A stretch of 64,000 bases of DNA from Spinacia oleracea (GCF_020520425.1 NC_079487.1:127122385-127186384); one strand, 5' to 3'. Shown: positions 1 to 13,729, numbered from the stretch's first letter. Numbers and translations are program-made. Notes: a model not told the origin generated them from the sequence alone.

Positions 1-3000
1 TGTGTATTTTTTTTTTACCTTAATGCTGTGGTTTTATCTTTGATTGTTTCCGATAATGTACTGCTTCAATGATCAGCGCTTAAGATAATTTATCCACTTT
101 TCCTACCCGTTGATTGGTTTACATGTTACGGAATGTTGCACCAAGAATGCAGCTCAGCACAAATCTATATCTCGGAAGACCTTCTAGTCTAAGCCTGTTG
201 ACACTTGACAGTGCTTTAACTTTTGATCCAGACAAGATAAGGGCGATTTCGAGTTTAATCGTAAGATTCTGAAAGCATATGTAGAATTCGCTTCTGCTGA
301 AAGGGATTCAAAGCTGAAGTTTTCTCAGGAAGTTGAATACAGTGCTTGCACCTGATGAGAAATCTGATATCTCAAGTTCAGTTGATTTTTTGGTCACTAA
401 TAGCAGTAAAGACTCAAAACAAGAACTGCAGTACACTGAATTCAAATGCGGTTGACGTTTCAGCTGGTATGTTTGTCTCAATGTGAAAAGTTAGTTAGTC
501 AAAGCAGCATGGTTGTCTATTCTTGGTTACAGGAAGCTAGAAACGTATTGATTGTATTTTGTTCGTTTATGCATTTACCTTTGCAGGTTTGGTGGAATAC
601 ATTTGGTCGTGTTTATAGTTGAAGGCTACCATTCGTTCCCAAACTGCCACTTCCTGCCCTCTCTCAAGGATATGGTCTGTGCAAGGACAGTGATGAAGAA
701 GGCACAGGGGCAACTTCATGCATGCAGGGTTTTCTTTTCAATCTCGGGGAGGATGGATATGGTGTTAGTGTTGCTCGAGAGTCTCAAAATAACAATGCCA
801 CATTTTGAAAGTTTTGGTAAGCTTTTATGTATTGAATTGCATTCATTTGACATGGTAACGTCTGAGCTGACTGATACAGTAATTTAGTTACCTAAAGTAG
901 CAATTTGAACAGAATGAACTGACATATGATTCTAATGGATTCTGTTCTCTGTGCTCAAGAGGGGTGCGGCCATGAGGCTGTTCACTTAATTCCCTCTGAA
1001 GATCCCAGTTCGGCGGGACATGTCTGGCTGTTGCTTTATTGTATGCCTTTAGTTACAGCATTACAGGAATTCTTGCATAAACGGCGTCATTTTGCATCAA
1101 ACTTTCAACCCTAAACAAAAGAGAGGAAAAATTAAACGAGTAAAAAGATTCATCAATGGAGTTAGGCATAGTTATCAAGAATGCTTGTATTAAGAGATGA
1201 CCGTGTCAGAGTCTTAACCTCGATAGGATGGGGTCATCTGCAAAAACCGAATATTTTATTTCCAATGGTCATCGACAAAGATTTCAACTCATGCTGACAT
1301 TTAATTTTCTGCTAGCTTACTGTTTGACATTTTTGATATCATACTAATATAGACTTACTAAAACTTTTACTTCACGATATTTAGTATTATTAGTTTTAAA
1401 AGGAAGCTCAAAACTTAATGGGCATATACTTATTAGAATAAGACTTCACTTGTGGGCATCTATGATGCGGGGTTCTGTACTTCTGTAAACTCTACCACTT
1501 AGCTTTCCAACTAAGTGAGTAAGTAGGCTATTATTATGTTATGAAAACAAAAACGTTTGCCTCAAGTTATGTATTAAGGGCATGCGAATGGTCTTGGGAT
1601 TTTCTCATTTAATGGTCATTGCTACTTATGTGGAACTATATGTATGATGCTGATCACTGAGATTGAATTGATGTTAAGTTCTATGTACATTATTGATGGG
1701 AATGTGGGAATGTTGCTCTTGAGCCTCTTGGAATCTGCTTGTTAGAGTAGCAGAATCTCATTGGAGTTTTAGTGGTAATTTTGGGCTTCTGTTCCTTATC
1801 TAGGACGTTAATGCTTGGTAAATGTGCGCAGAGGTGTTTTGAAGAGAATTATTGATGTTTTTTTTTTTAACCATCAAAACTAACTTCTACAGTGTTAGGC
1901 ATTGCTTCTTTTCCATATTGACCAATTAGGTTGGAAGGTTTTTAACTCTCAGGGTAGAAATGAAGAATACTTTCTAGATTTCCCCCCCCCAGGTTTGGAA
2001 CAGGGTTGGTATGACTTGGCTGGCTCACTCCAGAATATTACAGCAGAAGTCTAGTGTGCGCCTTAGAATCGATATTGAAGGGTTGAAATTAGAGTAACTG
2101 GATCACAATGAGGATCTCTCTCTTTCCTCTTCTTTGCCAAGTCATCTACCATTAGGACATCTTTCATTGTCTCATTTCTGCTTTCAAGCCCGGGTTGATA
2201 TTTTTGTGAGGCAGTAAGGTTTCAGCTATTGCAATTGGTGTAAGTTTTAAAGATAGCGAATCAGGGTAGAGTTTATTGAATAGTTACCAAGACCGTGATG
2301 AAGATTTATATTTCTAAGAGTCCATTATGGAATTCTGTTTTAATGGTAGTGAACCAGGGTTACAGAGAACTTTTTAATGGCTGGAGGGGATTCTTATCTT
2401 CTATATTTATTTAGCAAGCACCTGAGTAGTTACCATGGAAGAAGACAAGCTGTCCAGAGGCTTTCAAGACAATTATTTGTCAGAAAGTTTATAGGCGAAC
2501 CTCCTAACTGCATAGACGAAGAATTTTGACCCTCGGTAGAAATATTTTGGAAGTGTTAGGAGGACTTTTCAGCTTCAGTTTATATAACATAGCCTTGAGC
2601 TGTTTGATTAGATCCCTGACAAACTGTGCAGTCAGGAGTTCTGGCTAAAATTGAACTTCAGACATGGATGCCACACAGTGGATGATGCGAATGACATAAG
2701 ATATATGGTGTATTGTTAGCAGGTTCTTTATATGCCATACTATATGTAGAGAGTAGATCACTAGATCTCTTTTCGTCGTATGGGCTGTGGTGTAGATCAC
2801 GAACTTTGAATTTGGTTCATCTCACATTGTCACTTAACTCTGGATTTGTTAGGGGCCAGAAATGGATACACCTACCCTTTTGAGCTTGCATTTCTGTGGA
2901 AGTACATTCCTATATCTTGATTTTGGAAGTACACATCTACTGACACTTCTAATCTGTACCATTATTGGTTACAGTTCACTGAAATGCAGCGAAGCTCCTC

Positions 3001-3312
3001 AAAGTGTAGGATTACTGGTTGTTTCCACTATTGTGCGCTTCATATGAATAATTATTTATCGAACATCTATATGAAGCTTTACGTAATATCTTACACTGGG
3101 ACAATGCCCGGAAAAATGACAGTGCCTGGTAAGCAATAATCACACTGGTTTGTAACTGAAATAACCCCACTAAGCAGGGTTCTTCAACCTACTAAAATTA
3201 ATCTATATACTCTTTAGCTATCTAGCCAATAGTGTGAAAAGGGTCAGGACAAACAATCATCTGACCAACCACAAAAGGATATTGGAGTACTTTACGAGTA
3301 GTTATGATGTCA
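1..3312. other. Intergenic stretch with possible gene or transcript remnants
   Basis: I find no confident gene here. Around 225-350 and 585-820 there are short coding-looking stretches on the plus strand. One reads as a charged peptide around DFEFNRKILKAYVEF, another as LCKDSDEEGTGATSCMQGF. They are broken by stops and frame changes, and one is preceded by an acceptor-like TTTGCAG. They could be the 3' end or UTR of a gene left of the window, or a decayed gene. A run of C at 1982-1990 and poly-T runs are the only simple sequence. I do not recognise a family. Confidence 0.3.
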
Positions 3313-6300
3313 TCAACATATATCAACATCAATCTGAACCTTGCTCTTCAATGGCTTTCCTATTTGAAAATTTCCAAGTGGAGGGGCAATAGGAGCCATA
3401 AGTTCACCATATGAGTTCCAGCAGTAAGGATCATATAAGTGATACCGTTCTTGCAGTGGCTTTAGTTGTATGGTATTTAATGATATGTCTGTGCATGGTA
3501 GTTCATCACTGCATGCTAAATGTACAGGCTTTACGGTGTACGTGCCTTTAATATTTTGAAACGTGACACCTGATACAGCAACCGCCGTCGTTTGATTCTT
3601 GCATGTGCTTTTGTCGCAATAATATTGGTCTATTACTATTGGAAGCTGAACTTCATTAACTTGAATGTTTGAAAATGTCACACCTTTCACAGATCCTGAA
3701 CCACCCTGCAGAATAAAGCAGTCGGAGACATATTTAGCTATGCATATGGTGATGATGTTGCATAAGTAGAACCAGGCTTTAAATGCTATTCGGGTTTAGT
3801 TTATGAGTTAAATTTCTTCTCAGGTTCTGAGAAATCTGATTTTTTACTTTTCCTGTTTAAACTTTCGAGCCTTGTAGTTTGAGAGGCCCTGTTTGCTTTA
3901 CCTGATTTTTACTGATTAAAGCATTTAAAAGTATAAAACTGATTTTTTCTGATTAAAACTGGTTTTAATTTATTAAAGCTGATCTCTACTAATATTGATG
4001 AGAACAAGGCCTTAATGATTATAATAATACCAAATTATACTTTGTTATGTTGTCAACTGATTGCATTAATGTATGTGATTATTTTTAAATGCTATGTATA
4101 CCTGCCATGTCTTTATGCGGACTCCAGTCATCGTGCCATGCATGTTTACGTCTCTGACAGTGACATTTGAGACACATGCTTTACTGTTATACCTTCCCAG
4201 ACTCCCAATACTGATGCCATGTCCAGGTCCGCAATTTACACTGTGTATGTATACATTCGAGCATCCTGTTTGTATGGATATACAATCATCACCTGCATTC
4301 AGTTGTTCGCGTTAGATACTGCCACCATGGCGTGTGAATATGTGATCCTGTTTAATATTCAGTTTTTATGTAACTGGAATTAGTTTTCCTTGTTTGAGTT
4401 TATCTTGAACTTGTATTGCAATTGTTCATGGACTTTGGTTGTGGAGAAGGACCATTATAAGGTTCTGGCAGATGGCATCTTATTGTGGGTGGTCCTGTAT
4501 TCATTCGCATCCTATCCCTATGGATTTAGTGGTGACAATTATCTTTTGTTACTTGGTTGTAGGTGGTTGTAGCCCCAGAAGGCCAGAACATATTTTATCT
4601 GGAAGATGGCACTTGCTAGGTGACAATGGAAAAATAATGGTTGAACTCCATTGTCAGGATGATAATTTGGAGGTAACTCTTAGATTTAATCCCCTGTATC
4701 CCAGTGTTGTTGCTTTCTCAGTATCAAAATTTCTTTATATTTCGTAGGTATTATATTTCTTGATCAGATTCTGAATACTAATAGTAAATAGTGAATAGAT
4801 ACTTTTGATCCAGAAAAGTGTTTTTACCACAGGCAAGGCTGCTGGAGTGAATGAGCACATCTTTGGAATTTTGGAGGTGGATTCCATCAGTATTAGGACT
4901 GTCACCTGGTGATGATACAGTCACTGAATAAACCAAGACTCCATTACAATTGTCGAACTTGAGATGACATTGAGGACTGTTTTGAAGTGTTATTCCTGTG
5001 ACCGTCACGTTAATGCTTCCGTAAAACCTTAGTGCCTGTGCAACATGAGAGATCCCTTGTTAGGATAAATTGCTGATCCTGAAACAGAATTATTACCGTG
5101 TTTGTAATTTGGTGATTTTGGTAATTACCGTTGGCTTGACACTTGGCATTTTCCCGCTGAGCTCACTTCTCACCTATGACATGGTTGGCATATAGTTAGT
5201 TAGTGGACTGTAAACATGTTTTGGGTAGAAATCGGATGAGCAAAGATAATTACCGGCATTGGGGGCTTTTCTAAGATTGTGTCATTTAAGGGGATAATCA
5301 TTTCCAATTCATGATCTTCCGATTCATCGTATGGAGCGTCTGTCCACCAAACAGAGCCACTTCCATCAATGACGCCCTTCCCCTGTATGGTAATTCCTAC
5401 CAGTTTTGTGAAGTCCATCCACCACATCAGGTTAGATTTCCAAGCATTGGGACTTGTTGGAGCGACGATAGTCCCATCAAGCTAGAGCGTATGCATATTT
5501 AACAAGCCAGGTTAGAACAACTTCTACGGATAATTTACTCTTATAACATAAGTTGATTGTCTGATTTATAATGCTACTTATGTATTTATCAATTACTCAA
5601 CCGACACAACATGCAATCCCCTTCCCAACAAAATTAGAAAAACATGGGGCTGAAAAGGAATAGATTCAATGAAGTAAGAAAAATAGAAAACGTAATTGAG
5701 TGATTGGTGATTACCTGAAAAATAATGTTTCGCTGGCAGTAAGGACCAGAGAATGAAATGGGTCCCACAAGGAACTGATATCCTGATGGAATCAACATCG
5801 TTGATGACTCAACTTTACAAGCTGATGCCCATGCATCTTGGAATGCCTGCATTGCACCATAGTATATTTAGCGAAAATACATTTATTGTATCTGTCAAAA
5901 TACTTTTGCGCACAAACTTTATGGTTGGTTCTCATGTGGCAGTTTGTGCATTTGCGCATATAATTAAGGCTGAAATCTGGACCCTAACTGCCATAACTAG
6001 AAAATTTGTCACCGGTCCTAAACCTTATTAGCGTTGTCCTTTTTTACTTGGCCCCCCTCATGTAGAGGGACCAATTTATTTCACTGTTTTTGAAGGACAT
6101 GACTTTTTATTTTTATTTTTATTTTGCTCTAGATTTAATCAATTATCTCTAACTATCCTTTAAATTTTTCTTCTGTAACTTAATACGGAGTACTCCTCTG
6201 TAGGATTGTCCGTTGTCGTTCAGATCACGGGTTTATCAGCAACAGCCTTCTTTCAATTATGGAGGTAAACCTTAAAACAGACTATTTTCCTTTGTTTAGA

Positions 6301-8006
6301 TAAAGTTGTGTACGTCTGATCACCTTTACTCCAATTCTAGATATAAGGTTCGTTTGAGGTTTTGGGTTTATAGCCTAACTGATTACCTAGGTTAGAATAA
6401 TTTTGTTTTTCTAATAGGTTGTGTGAAATAATTAATACAAAAACTTATATGTGACGGTCTTATGTATAAGACCAATTTCTTACCAAATAGTTATACTTTA
6501 TGAATAAATATGAATAACTAGTTAAACACTAAAACATTGTGATTAAATATTTATGTTCAATAATTATAATGAATCAAATAGCTATACTTTCAAATTAAAT
6601 AGTTACATTGCGTCAGTGTATAATGATGACATCACCAGTCTTATGCATAAGACGATCTTATAGGAGACCTATTCAATACTTTTAGCGTGCTAAGATAAAC
6701 GCACCTAGTTTATCACCTCGATAAACTCTTGAAAGATGTCAAGATGTTGACTTTATATTCAACACCTATGACTGACAATGCATCAATTGTACTCCTTTTA
6801 TACAATTATATTTTATGCATTATTTAAAAAAAAAAAAAACAGAGACAATTTGTTTTGACTGTATATTTTATGTACATGCAATATGTTTGTATAACTTTTG
6901 TGTACGAATTTTCACTTGAATATACATCCTCATATTTGTTAAGGGGATAAACTTGGTGTTTCTCTTGCTACGATTTCTATATAATAAAAATATATTTGTA
7001 TTATTGAGTTTCTTTTGTTTATTTTATTATTCAAGATATCGTTTACCATTTTTACCTAATAAAATATACGGAGTACTTCAAATCACACTTTGTTTTACCT
7101 AAAATAAGCATCCATATGGTGCATAATGACATTTTGTGCTAATGTCAACGTTACTAGTGGTACTGTGGTACATACAATGATTAAATTAAACTGGAAAATG
7201 TTTAACAAAATAAAACTTTTTTTTTTTAACATTTTGAAGTAAGTGTTAAAATTTCATGGTATGAGCAGCTTTTAGGAAAACAGAGCAGACAGAGTATAAT
7301 GCTTGCTTAAGTACTGAAACTGAAGCCAGTTCAGTTCTTCAGGAGTCCCTAAGCACGACAATTCACCAGTCTGCATTATTCATAATTTTATATTTCTATA
7401 ATGTATTTTACTGACTTTCTTAAGAGTGTTTCAAAATAATAATTCACTTGATTATTGGAGTTTCTTGTGTTATCTTTCTCCAGTTAGTAGCTTAAATAAT
7501 AACAAAAATTTAGACCATCTTGTTATATTGAGTGGCTAATATCTAAAAAAGTGACTGAGGAACTATCATGTTCAAAATTTTACCTTAGTGTCATCACTAG
7601 TACCATCACCTTTTGCTCCATAATCAAGCACACTGAAAATGTTGGAACCCTTTGGTTCTGGTGATGGAACTTCCACTATTGGTGTAGGATTTGGTGGTGA
7701 CTTGGCTTTAGGAGGCGACCTTTTATAGTATGGAGCTTTCTGAATTGGTGGAGGCAATGGCGATGGCGTGTCCACATCTGGACTCGGCTTTGTTGGAGAA
7801 TGAGGTTTTGGCTTTGGTTTACTGCTGTGGTGGTGATTGTGGCTGTGATATCCATGACCTTTACTTTTCTTTTTTAGCAATGAGGCTGAAAGAGGTCTAC
7901 TATAATGCCTGCCTCTTCTAGCATTGCACGCATCAAAATTTGTAGACCAAAGGAGTATAACAATGAGAAGCATTAATGTGAGATTTTTGATGTCTAAATT
8001 ACTCAT
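3313..8006 (-). CDS. Polygalacturonase, GH28, PGX3-like (secreted, His/Pro-rich N-terminus)
   Basis: This secreted pectinase hydrolyses alpha-1,4-galacturonan in the cell wall. Seven exons (minus strand): 8006-7584, 5846-5715, 5481-5254, 5173-5129, 5035-4828, 4292-4102 and 3705-3313, about 539 aa. All introns are GT-AG. The start at 8006 is preferred over an in-frame Met at 8117: it gives a clean signal peptide ([20 protein letters not shown]) and leaves the CT-rich stretch as 5' UTR. After the signal comes a His- and Pro-rich region (about residues 30-125), then the GH28 domain from [12 protein letters not shown]. All four catalytic motifs are present: NTD (324-326), GDD (346-348), GHG (369-371) and RIK (404-406). 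The His/Pro extension and domain order resemble Arabidopsis At1g48100 (PGX3), which acts in cell expansion; that orthology is inferred. The exon 3/4 border is the least certain, since another acceptor lies 12 nt downstream in the same frame. Intron 6 carries a possible small MITE. Confidence 0.9.
3885..4011. mobile_element. Possible small MITE, PIF/Harbinger-like termini
   Basis: This lies inside intron 6 of the PGX3-like gene. The left end reads GGCCCTGTTTGCTTTACC and the right end is its partial inverted repeat (GAGAACAAGGCC). The interior repeats CTGATTTTT and CTGATTAAA units. No matching 3-bp target duplication is visible (left AGA, right TTA), so this rests only on the GGCC-TGTT termini, also seen in larger elements of this window. 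Confidence 0.4.
6184..7100. other. Large intron 1 of the PGX3-like gene, AT-rich, with two palindromes
   Basis: Intron 1 of the polygalacturonase spans 5847-7583. It contains two copies of the 9-mer TACGGAGTA (6184 and 7067) and two palindromes: GGTCTTATGTATAAGACC at 6456-6473 and GTCTTATGCATAAGAC at 6638-6653, about 170 bp apart. The palindromes could be the ends of a MITE, but no target duplication is clear. No other coding exon is apparent. Confidence 0.5.
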
Positions 8007-8170
8007 TTTTGTGGTTCTACTAGGACGAGCAAAGGGAAGGAGGAGGAAAAGAGAGAGAGAGAGAGAGATAGGGAGGCTGTATAGGAAGAGGGTTAGGAAG
8101 AAGAGAGAGACGCACACAGAGCAGGTGCTACTTCTGATAAGTGATAACTAAAAGTAGAGGTGGTTGTGGT

Positions 8171-8180
8171 TTAAATAAGT
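8171..8180 (-). promoter_or_regulatory. Possible TATA box of the PGX3-like gene
   Basis: On the minus strand this reads ACTTATTTAA, about 165 bp upstream of the chosen ATG at 8006. Between the two lies a CT-rich stretch (8040-8110) typical of plant 5' leaders. It is supported only by sequence and position. Confidence 0.35.
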
Positions 8181-8199
8181 GGGGAATTTCTAACAACAG

Positions 8200-11100
8200 A
8201 AGACTATGCATACACGAGCCAATCTTCCATAACGCAAAGCATTTTTGTTTTATTCCTCCAATTCTTCAAAGCTAGCTTTACCATCATCATTCTTTTGTTC
8301 AATAAAACCTTTTTTTTTAGGATAATTTTGTGAGAGCCCTCATATTCTTGACATGTGTCGCTTTCTTGTTTGCATGTGAACCATCCAGTTGGGTTGTTGC
8401 TAAATTCTAATATAATGCTCCTTGATTACTTTCATATTTCCAACTAGGCAAGCATTTTGCATTAGCATTCTCGTGAATTTCTCTGAAAGCTTAATGACTA
8501 TGAAATGTCGTATAAAATACGAAGTATGACATTGTGTACCGCTTAAGGTATTGACTTTAAAAATAAATAAATTACAATCTAATTGTCTTTAAGACGTAAG
8601 TTCGCATTACTACACAGTTGACAGTTTTATCATTAGGTAAAATGTATTTTGTTTACTTTCATATGTCCATGAGCTTTTACTATTTTGATTATTGTTCTTG
8701 TGAAGTACTACCGAGTACCGACTTCCTGTAATCGTTTTGATTTATTGTTTGCCCATGTGTGAGAACTATAGTATTAAGACTGATGCATCATATGTTTTAT
8801 TTCTAATGTAAAATTAATAGGAACAGCTTCTAATTCTTAATCTCCCCTGTTTTTCTTTTCCATGGTGTAGGATTTATATGCTCCTATTCTTTTAGTAGTG
8901 TTATTTGCACTGGAAAAGCCAAAGAGTGCACGTGACTGGGTATCATCATATGGCTATAAGTTTTTCAAGGGCTCTGATTGTAACAGCTCTCTATGGATCA
9001 CATGCAACATTCACGGGCAAGAGTTTTTGTACTTGTCTTCTCAACCAACAGCAAATACGGGGCCAGAGGTATCTGTAAGTCAAGTTTTTAATACTCTTTA
9101 AGCCTTGGTATTTTTTAATATGCATGATTTATTTACAATTTTCTCAACTTTAACCCCTATGGAACCTCTCTAAGAGAGTTCAAAATGTTTGAAGTAGAAT
9201 TTCTCGGCGACACATAAATATATATGTTAAAGCCTAAAAATGAATCAATATTATTTTTATGAAATATTTAATGTCGAAAAAAGTAGCTTCCACAGCCTGT
9301 CAAGTTTATAACATAGACTCATTAACTATATGCAAGAGATATAGTGTATAATATTTTAAGTGATAATTAATTAAAATATATAACTTGAAGGCATTGATCA
9401 ACATATTTGTCGTTAGGAAAGGGGGTGGATAGTTTGTATAAACATCACTCTAATTGGAACCACCTTTTGAAGGGATTAAACAGAAAAGAGTTTTATGAGT
9501 ATTATCTGATACAAAAAGTACAATTTATAACTTTCAATTAACATCAGCTACAGTTGTAGCTAATCCAGGTGAAACCTGTTCTGTGCAGAGTAATTACTGA
9601 GCTAAGGATTAGAATAGTTCCATCACATTATGTTGAAATACTATTACATAGCAGCCAAATTAGCCCATCGTTTTGAACTTTACCTGGTTTGTTATGACAG
9701 ATAACACTCTGTTTTTGTAGTGAGAATGCAATGCAAAAAACAAGTACGAGTACTTTTCTTTTCAGAATGTCAGGTGTCATATGGACTATATTCTACAGAG
9801 TATTATTAAGGTCATGATCGTCATTCATTTTAGTGTAAGTTCCTGAATCGCAGCTGTTGTATACCATGCTTAATGTTTCCTAATGACAGAAAAAACAGAC
9901 GATTAAGATTTAAGAATTAAGAATCATAAGAACCTTTTTTTTCAAGCTACAACGCTAAGGTGGACAAACTCAAATCAGTGATTCTGGAAAGTACCAGAAA
10001 TGATTCAGTGCAGTATAGCAACCTCCTTTAAATCAACCACCAAAACAGGCTACTAAACCTTTAGAACAAACATCAAGCCACCTTAAGCGATATTCCCCCT
10101 GTCCCTTGACGATTGTCCCATTCTCTATTTCCATATTATTAAGAGTGGTATTGAGTGGGTGGGTAGATTTATTGTTTAGCATGTGTGGTATACGTAAAGT
10201 AGAGAGAAACCATGAGGAGCATGTGAACTAAAAAGGAAATAGTGCAATCTTTTAGGGACGGCCCAGAAAGGAAATTGAGGCAATCTTTTAGGGATGGAGG
10301 GATTAATAGATTTGAGGTATGTTACTTGGTCTAAGGTATTGTGTGTTTGTGTGTAACACTCGGCTTTTCTTATGAAGTTTTCTAAGTTTTTTATGCAACT
10401 AAAGTTAAGTGTTAAGTGTCCGATACATCCGTATTCATTTCAGGGGGTTGAGGATCACACATGGGTACTAGTGGCAATATGTAAGTTTGGGTAACATAGG
10501 AGTGGAGATATATCAAACATATGCCAGGACTAGGTAACATAAGGTGAGTTCAAGTTCAAATACCAATAGTCAGTAGATCAACTGTGTATTAACATCTTAT
10601 TATAGTTTTATATTGCTTTCACGGTCGAAGAGCTTCCAGACAAATGTAGATCAATACTAGTCCCAAAGATCACCTCTTCCGTCCTCATATGCGTAAAATG
10701 TGGGATTTAACTCAGTCAATTAGTATCTGTGAAGGCACTCCATAAGTGTAAAATGCCACTGTGAATGACATGTGGTATTGATGCTATCATTTATTATTAC
10801 CATAGAGAAGACATGAATAAGATTGACAGTCTATACAATTATTTTAAATAAAGGTTTAAGGGTCGAAGCACAGCATATTTTGTCAGGTGCAGTCTTTAGG
10901 TGTATGATTTTAATATGTTATTCAAACATATTTTTAAGAATTCATTAGTTCTAAGCTTCTAAGTAGTAGGCATGTTAAGGTTTAGTATCAAACAAGAAAA
11001 AGTATTTTGTCAAAGACGCGACAACTTGCGCGCACAAAACCAGATAACCAAATATATCAAAAAATTTACTCCAGAAATTTGACTAGTAAACAAAAAATTT

Positions 11101-13729
11101 AGAATCTTATAATCTTTCATACCTCCTGATATAGTAGTAAAGGCTACTTTTAGGTGATAGATAATTTGCCTAGGCAAAGCTTGTTTTCTTTCCTATATTT
11201 TCTTCTCCTATATTTTCTTCTCTAGACAATAAGGTCTTCTTTGTGAGTGTGAGTAACTATATGCACACTTGTGAATAATCTCAGCAACAAGAATGGCGTG
11301 CTTAAGACTTAAGAGTGCATACAGAGTATGAGCATTCATGTAGTACACATCTCTCCTCTTGGGTGCACATCCTGCTCTTTTATTCGTCAACCACACGACA
11401 TATACTGTCATACTGAGACTTTGACTGAATCAGGAGTTTATAAGTGTGTAGGAAGAAACTTCAGATAGACTAATTTATTTATGATAAGTAATTTTGCCTA
11501 ATTTCTATTAAGTGTATTTTTGGAGATTTTATGTTTGGTTATGTAGTCTGTGATCGATGTCATTATGATAATAAAAGCAGCAGTGTGTGTCCAGAAGTCA
11601 AGGGTGCGAGTGTTAATTTATTGACCCTGTTTGTGGTATACACAAGAAGTTCTGAGGTTTTAAGCAACTTGTTGCTCTTTGATAGGAAAGAATATCTCCC
11701 CTCTTCCCCTGTATTTGAAAGATAAATTTTACTCTCATGTTATTGCAAATGAAGTAAGAGGCTAAGAGCGTGTTTAATGGTACATGACACTCCAAAAGGG
11801 TCTCCCCTCTTTCTTTACAAGATACCCTTAAGATACCTATCCAGAAAACCTCGATGATGATAAGTGTCTTTTGATGGAGATCTACCCAACCAAAACATAA
11901 CGGAGAGTCATGATCTCTCATGGACACATTTCCATGAGCCTTTGTGTAGTGCCATTTTATAGAGGTCATCCAAGAGCTACTTAAAAGCAAAATTGTTGGC
12001 CAGAGTTGGTCTTTCATTCTCTCTCTTCTACAAGAGCCTTTGAACAACCCCAGTGAACATGCTAGAGGGATGTAGATGTCAATTAGCTTAATTGGTGAAC
12101 TATAGGGAGTGAGTTTTGTCAATGCCTTTTATGACTCCCAGTTGATAGAAAACTACAATGAAAAAGTTTTGTTTGGGGTTAAGATGAGGTGTAAAGTTTA
12201 TTTAAGGGTTTAGAGGAGGTGTTAAAATTGGAGATTTGATTATTAAGATTCACGGGAGGTCTTGCTAAGTTAGATGCAATCATGCAAGGTGGTAATTTAA
12301 GCACATATCTAAGGAGAACATTACATAATGAAAATTTACAAAGGAATACGAAGTATATAGGAACAATATTGGTGCACACAACATTGTAAGGTTGGATGGT
12401 CAAAACTAGTGTTTTATAGGTAGCACATCATTTCATCAGCTAACTATCTTTACCTCTTTGTTATTATATGTTTCTCATTGAGCTTTTTGCCCCATATAGA
12501 CATTAGAAAAAGGAACATCTAGTTAATTTCCGTCTAACAACCATGCATATTATTTGTTTTTCCTTTTAGTCTAGCTGTAAAATATAATGATGTAGGACGA
12601 GTCTTAATCAAAAGTCTTGGGTATCATCTCCAAAACTTTGCCAACCAAATTCATTTGGTCCTTATCTTAACGTAAAATTAGGTACCAAGGAACCATATTT
12701 ATATTTACTAGTATTTCCAAGTGGAGCAATGTTGTAAGACCTTTATGGATGAAAGTATGAAACCGTGAAATAAAATTGTATGATGAATGACCATCATGAG
12801 TGAATAATGTAGTGAATAAATTGAGAAAGGAATTAAATGGTTTATAGTAGATGTGGATGTGACTTAAGGAGCCGTCTTTTTGTGGGATATCACATGCTTG
12901 TGAATTTAGGGACCCTCTCGTGATGTTTAATGGGATATAAATTAACGGAATGATTGGGAGAGTGCGTTACCTTTTTATTAATTCTGTTCCTCGGCCTGAA
13001 TTATTATTTGCGAAAACTGGACACGGAAGTGAAATGTATACTCCACTTCTTTTTTCTTTTTTTTTAATTTTTTTTAATTTTTTAATAATTGCATTCATTA
13101 AAATTTCACGCTTATCGATATACAAGGTTGCTCATTAATACTCTAAATATATATTAACAATACAAAAAAAACTAGTATTTTTAAAATATATTTCGAGATA
13201 AAAACGTGAATATATTTTTCCTTGCACATGATTACAAAAGATATAAGAATATGTGAATAACTTTAAATCTCAATGGTTGCAATTATATAATAAATGGAGC
13301 AATTGCTAAAATGTGTTTCCTTGTTGTTAGGGAATTGGTTGATGTAGGAAAGCTTTTAAGTTATCATGTCCTTATTATGAAATGTCTTGAAAGGCATGCA
13401 TTGGACAAATAAGCCATTATTTCATTGGGGACAAAGGAATCATTTGGATTTTATGAGGTTTATGTTTCCTTCTATATCTTCTTTCCTATTGTGGTGTGTT
13501 GTGACTTGTGGGTGGTTGAAGATGATGATGATGAGTAATGAGAAACTGTGGATTCCCTAAATCCACAACTCTAGGTTATCACATATTGTGACTTGTGAGG
13601 TCTAAAATGTGACTATGAGGGGCTTTTGTTTTTAGATTTTTGGCCGTTTTGCTCTCAAGGGTTGGTTTATTATGAAGATAAAATTCAAAGGTGGTTCATT
13701 ACATTTTAGCTCATTGATTATAGTTAAAA
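8200..13729. other. Gene-poor intergenic DNA
   Basis: No gene is supported. A 67-codon open stretch at 8898-9101 and a 169-codon minus-strand stretch at 11613-12122 lack recognisable domains, neighbouring exons or splice-consistent partners. One Stowaway-type element sits at 10093-10303. The rest is unique-looking AT-rich DNA, including a TACGAAGTA motif at 8518 and 12347. Confidence 0.5.
10093..10303. mobile_element. Stowaway-type MITE with duplicated 3' end
   Basis: The left terminus is TTCCCCCTGTCCCTTGACG and the right terminus is the inverted GGGATGGAGGGAT, flanked on both sides by TA (10091-10092 and 10304-10305), the Tc1/mariner target duplication. The 3' subterminal part is present twice with a 35-bp period (starts near 10232 and 10267; AATCTTTTAGGGA in each). 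No transposase is encoded. Confidence 0.7.

Noticed and set aside
552-887. 111-codon open frame on the plus strand
   Set aside because: The better protein-like signal in this region is in a different frame and is interrupted; no family recognised, so not called as a gene.
4390-4747. Overlapping plus-strand open frames of 60-102 codons
   Set aside because: They lie antisense to intron 5 and exon borders of the PGX3-like gene and have no domain of their own.
8898-9101. 67-codon open frame that looks protein-like
   Set aside because: No domain recognised, and no partner exon or promoter context; kept only as unassigned.
11613-12122. 169-codon open frame on the minus strand
   Set aside because: No recognisable domain, low-complexity or conserved motif, and no plausible neighbouring exons; its composition looks like translated non-coding DNA.
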